This document shows positions 5,629 through 8,421 of a stretch of 8,421 bases of DNA, piece after piece. The stretch covers positions 1 through 8,421 of the forward strand of contig JBELLC010000122.1 of the NCBI GenBank assembly GCA_042088965.1, written 5' to 3'. Position numbers and translations under genes: made by a program. Numbering within the stretch: the stretch's first letter is position 1; the number at the start of each line of letters is the position of its first letter. Below the pieces are notes generated by a model. It did not search any database, had not been told where the DNA came from, and saw only the letters and a list, made by a program, of their open reading frames with translations. This DNA comes from TMED26 sp042088965 (GTDB lineage Bacteria > Pseudomonadota > Alphaproteobacteria > Thalassobaculales > Thalassobaculaceae).

Positions 5629-5952
5629 TTATCGCGCCAGCGGGAAGAAATCAACTGGTGTCATCAATTGATTACGCTGTGATTCTAAGGCACCTAATTG
5701 AGCACTTTCGCGCGTGTAGGCAAGCCATTCAGGATCGGACCAAAGGGCCGCTCTTTTGGCTTCGCGGTCGCCCGCATTTTCATAGACCCAGATATGGATA
5801 TATTCGTTGGGATCGCCTGTTTCTGTTTTTAAAAATGCCAATGGCTGCCCCAGATTGCGGGTTTGTGGGACCCGACCTTTTTCATTATAGAGGGCCAGAT
5901 GAGCAGCGATTGTGCCGGGTCGGCAGCGATAGGTGCGAACGTCAAGAAGCAT
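5629..5952 (-). CDS. NIPSNAP family protein
   Basis: A 107-residue protein of the NIPSNAP family (dimeric ferredoxin-like alpha/beta barrel fold); the bacterial members have no firmly established function. Family features are the N-terminal strand LLDVRTYRCRPGT (2-14), the LYNEKG helix end (21-26), GDPNEYIHIWVYENAGDRE (46-64) with the His-x-Trp strand, and AALWSDPEWLAY (68-79) followed by the DFFP end (101-104). The length is normal for a single-domain member. ATG 5952 is supported by AGGAG eight bases upstream. It lies 47 bases after the HPt gene, likely in the same transcript. Confidence 0.88.
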   Translation of the reverse strand: MLLDVRTYRCRPGTIAAHLALYNEKGRVPQTRNLGQPLAFLKTETGDPNEYIHIWVYENAGDREAKRAALWSDPEWLAYTRESAQLGALESQRNQLMTPVDFFPLAR

Positions 5953-5999
5953 AAGTTTAACTCCTATTAATTAGATTGTTGTGCGGACAAAAGCTTACC

Positions 6000-6848
6000 C
6001 TATTTATGTTTGGACAGGGGTGTTTTCTGTTGCTGTTTTTCCGCCAGCAACGGTTTAACGAATGCGGCGAGGGATGTCTGAACGTTCGCGTTGACATCAA
6101 TAACGGCACTGGTCTTTGGCCAGATCGACACATCAACGTCTTTAGCTGACCGGTCAGACAGCACGCCGATTGCAGAGCCATTGACAATATCCATGGCAGA
6201 TAACAAACGGACAAACTCAAGACCGCTCATATCCCTCAACTGCACCGTTACAAAAATCATTTGTGGCGGCGTATTGATAACATGTTTCAGCGCCTGTGAT
6301 GGATCGGCAATGACGGCGACATCAACCCCCATTGATGATAACCGTTGGCTAAGGCACCCCGTCGACGGCGTATCATGACAGACCAGCAGAGCAGCTAAGG
6401 GTTGTGCCGCCTCACCATAATCCCCGGGTAGAGGCCGAAGGTTAACAGGCTGGGATGGTGGCAGCCAATCAAGGACAACCTGCAATACGGTGGTTGCCGC
6501 TGCCTCTTCAAGGGTCAGAAAAAGGTCTAAAATGTCGATAAATTGACACAGGTCCTGAGGATTAGCGGCGCTTTGCCGCGCAATCATATACGCCTCAAAG
6601 CGACCAGCGACCTCGGCCAAACTGGGAAAACCGCAAAATCCTGCCGTGCCTTTAATTTTATGCGCTTCACTGCGTAACACGTCAGCAACAACGCCAGGAT
6701 CCGTTGTGCGCGCATCCCCCGCGTGTTGGCGCCATGCCCGTTGACCGCCAGCCTGTAAAATGTCTCGCATCCGGGCCACGCTGGCGGTGGCATCGGTAAT
6801 AAAATCCTCCGCGAGACGTTTCAGCACATCTGGATCAAGGTTATTCAT
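6000..6848 (-). CDS. HPt phosphotransfer domain fused to degenerate receiver domain
   Basis: A 282-residue signalling protein. The N-terminal half (about 1-125) is an HPt helical bundle with the phosphohistidine motif EAHKIKGTAGFCGF (61-74, H63), which accepts and passes on phosphate in multistep phosphorelays. The C-terminal part (about 150-268) follows the receiver pattern of alternating strands and helices: LAALLVCHD, then MIFVTVQLRDMSGLEF (197-212), then IGVLSDRS. The phosphoacceptor Asp position is Thr (T201) and the strand-5 Lys is absent (VIDVNA), so the receiver probably cannot be phosphorylated and may serve for binding. No kinase or output domain is visible. ATG 6848 is chosen because the longer frame would run 15 codons into polA; it starts 25 bases after the polA stop, but with a weak Shine-Dalgarno. 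The partner kinase is unknown. Confidence 0.82.
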   Translation of the reverse strand: MNNLDPDVLKRLAEDFITDATASVARMRDILQAGGQRAWRQHAGDARTTDPGVVADVLRSEAHKIKGTAGFCGFPSLAEVAGRFEAYMIARQSAANPQDLCQFIDILDLFLTLEEAAATTVLQVVLDWLPPSQPVNLRPLPGDYGEAAQPLAALLVCHDTPSTGCLSQRLSSMGVDVAVIADPSQALKHVINTPPQMIFVTVQLRDMSGLEFVRLLSAMDIVNGSAIGVLSDRSAKDVDVSIWPKTSAVIDVNANVQTSLAAFVKPLLAEKQQQKTPLSKHK

Positions 6849-6873
6849 CACCACGTCAATCACCACTCTGGCC

Positions 6874-8421
6874 TTAGTGAGCTTCTGCCCAGTTCGCCCC
6901 AACACCTGCTTCTGCAATCAGCGGTACCGCCAACGACAGAACTGGATCACCGGCTGTTTCCATAACCTCACGGACCACAGACGTGGTCTGTTCGATCTCT
7001 GCCTCAGGTACTTCAAATAGTAACTCATCGTGAACCTGCAATAGCATGCGTGCTTGTAAGCCCGCAGCTGATAGCCGCGGTGACATCCGGATCATGGCCC
7101 GCTTGATGATATCGGCTGCGGTTCCTTGAATGGGGGCATTAATCGCCGCCCGCTCTGAAAACGCGCGGCGCGCCGGATTGGCGTCCTTAATCCCGGGAAT
7201 ATGAACCCGCCGACCAAACCGCGTTTCCACATAGCCGCGCGCACGGCAGAAGACTTTCATCTCCTCCATATATTCACGAATGCCGGGGTAGCGCTCAAAA
7301 TAGGTATCGATATAGGCGCGCGCTTCACCTTGAGGCACGGCAAGCTGGCGGGCCAGGCCGAAGCCGGAAATGCCATAAATGATCCCAAAGTTAATGGCTT
7401 TCGCTTTTCGCCGTGTCTCCCCATCCATATCCGCAAGCGGTACCCCAAAGACTTCACTGGCGGTCTGGGCATGAATATCCACCCCATCACGAAAAGCTTG
7501 CTGCATGCTATCGAGGCCAGCGATATCTGCAACCAATCGAAGTTCGATCTGCGAATAATCAACAGACAACAGCTTGCAGCCTTCTTTGGCAACAAATGCT
7601 GTCCTGATCTTTCGGCCTTCTTCGGTTCGAATCGGAATATTTTGCAAGTTCGGGTCATTCGAGCTGAGCCGTCCGGTGCTGGCGGCGGCCATCGAATAAG
7701 AGGTGTGGATTCGGCCGGTTTCCGGATTGATGTCTGCGACCAGTGCATCTGTGTAAGTCGATTTCAATTTCGACAACTGCCGCCAATCAATCACCCGTGC
7801 CGGCAAATCATGGCCTTGGGCGGCCAATTCCTCTAGGATTTCAGCGCCTGTTGCATAAGCGCCTGTTTTGCCCTTTTTGCCACCTGGCAGTGCCATTTTG
7901 TCAAATAAAATTTCACCCAATTGCTTCGGTGAGCCCACATTGAAGGCTTCGCCTGCCATCTCATGGATCTGCGCTTCCAGGTCAGCAATACGGCGCGCAA
8001 AATCTTGCGACATGGCCGACAAGGTGACTGGGTTCACTTTAATTCCCGCCTGTTCCATGGCCACAAGGACGGGAATTAACGGTCGTTCAAGGGTTTCATA
8101 AACCGTCATCAGATGATCACGGCCAACCCGTGGTTTTAACAAGCGATGCAACCTGCCTGTCATGTCCGCATCTTCAGCCGCGTAATCAAGGGCGTTTTCA
8201 AGGCTCACTTCGGCAAACGGGATTTGTGCCTTGCCCTTGCCGCAGACATCAGAAAATTTGATGTTGCTGTGGTCCACGTGCAGCAAGGATAGCTCATCTA
8301 GTCCATGGCCATGGGCACCGCCTTCCAGCACATAGGACAGACACATGGTGTCATCAACAGGCGATATACGCACCCCACCATTGGCAGGCCGCGACAGCAC
8401 CAAGGCATCATATTTGATGTT
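6874..8421 (-). CDS. polA: DNA polymerase I, C-terminal part (proofreading and polymerase domains)
   Basis: Fills gaps and processes Okazaki fragments in replication and repair. 515 codons and the stop are visible; the gene continues past the right edge, where the 5'-3' nuclease domain should lie. The fragment opens with NIKYD, matching proofreading exonuclease motif II (E. coli D424), then YAAED (visible residues 80-84, matching Y497 and D501). The 3'-5' exonuclease therefore appears active, although motif I lies outside. Polymerase motifs follow: STGRLSSNDPNLQNIP (248-263), motif A SVDYSQIELR (286-295) with catalytic D288, the O-helix RRKAKAINFGIIYG (337-350), QGTAADIIKRA (432-442), and motif C VHDE (463-466). 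All are intact. The HPt gene follows 25 bases after the stop in the same direction. Confidence 0.97.
   Translation of the reverse strand, partial: NIKYDALVLSRPANGGVRISPVDDTMCLSYVLEGGAHGHGLDELSLLHVDHSNIKFSDVCGKGKAQIPFAEVSLENALDYAAEDADMTGRLHRLLKPRVGRDHLMTVYETLERPLIPVLVAMEQAGIKVNPVTLSAMSQDFARRIADLEAQIHEMAGEAFNVGSPKQLGEILFDKMALPGGKKGKTGAYATGAEILEELAAQGHDLPARVIDWRQLSKLKSTYTDALVADINPETGRIHTSYSMAAASTGRLSSNDPNLQNIPIRTEEGRKIRTAFVAKEGCKLLSVDYSQIELRLVADIAGLDSMQQAFRDGVDIHAQTASEVFGVPLADMDGETRRKAKAINFGIIYGISGFGLARQLAVPQGEARAYIDTYFERYPGIREYMEEMKVFCRARGYVETRFGRRVHIPGIKDANPARRAFSERAAINAPIQGTAADIIKRAMIRMSPRLSAAGLQARMLLQVHDELLFEVPEAEIEQTTSVVREVMETAGDPVLSLAVPLIAEAGVGANWAEAH

Noticed and set aside
5460..5954. 164-codon plus-strand open frame opposite NIPSNAP and the folB upstream region
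   Set aside because: It lies mostly antisense to a recognised NIPSNAP gene and the protein has no recognisable motifs; a shadow frame.
6849..6917. Longer start for the HPt protein inside polA
   Set aside because: It would overlap the conserved C-terminus of PolA, and HPt homology does not need the extra residues; ATG 6848 just after the polA stop is more likely.
7201..7836. 211-codon plus-strand frame opposite polA
   Set aside because: The minus strand encodes the conserved polymerase domain without interruption; the plus frame is its shadow.
1..8421. CRISPR arrays, insertion sequences, tRNA or rRNA genes, prophage or defence genes
   Set aside because: No spaced direct repeats, terminal inverted repeats, transposase motifs or tRNA-like folds were seen; the genes are housekeeping or regulatory.

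Overview
The window is a stretch of ordinary chromosome from an alphaproteobacterium of moderate GC content (about half GC by eye). Evidence for this is the protein families and their style: a DUF952 gene overlapping a class 2 pyrD, a TIGR01459-type HAD hydrolase, RHH_4 ribbon-helix-helix proteins, and an alphaproteobacterial-looking PolA and FolB. A marine SAR116-like lineage would fit, but the genus cannot be fixed from this sequence. It is a draft scaffold: 100 Ns at 4705-4804 are a scaffolding gap that removes the 5' ends of two genes.

Layout. The left edge (1-214, minus) is the start of a branched-chain aminotransferase. Divergent from it is a tight plus-strand operon (321-3847): DUF952 protein, pyrD (pyrimidine synthesis), a membrane-anchored degenerate EAL protein resembling the flagellar c-di-GMP receptor TipF, and a HAD hydrolase. 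Its genes overlap or nearly touch. Convergent with it, and overlapping the HAD gene by 4 bases, are two tandem minus-strand paralogous ribbon-helix-helix genes, the upstream one cut by the gap. Between them is an AT-rich spacer with a near-perfect palindrome overlapping a plausible promoter. On the other side of the gap is the 3' part of rpmB (ribosomal protein bL28, plus).

The right half (5054-8421) is read on the minus strand, in transcription order: polA (its N-terminal part lies beyond the window), an HPt plus pseudo-receiver protein, a NIPSNAP-family protein, a possible 29-residue small ORF, and folB (dihydroneopterin aldolase). folB converges on rpmB.

Most of the window is housekeeping: pyrimidine and folate synthesis, DNA polymerase I, ribosome. 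I found no mobile element, CRISPR array, tRNA, rRNA or clear sign of horizontal transfer. The less routine content is regulatory: a degenerate EAL protein whose reading frame runs upstream of any normal start codon, an HPt domain fused to a receiver that has lost its phosphoacceptor, the RHH pair with its candidate operator, and the small ORF before folB. I do not see a convincing new multi-gene system.
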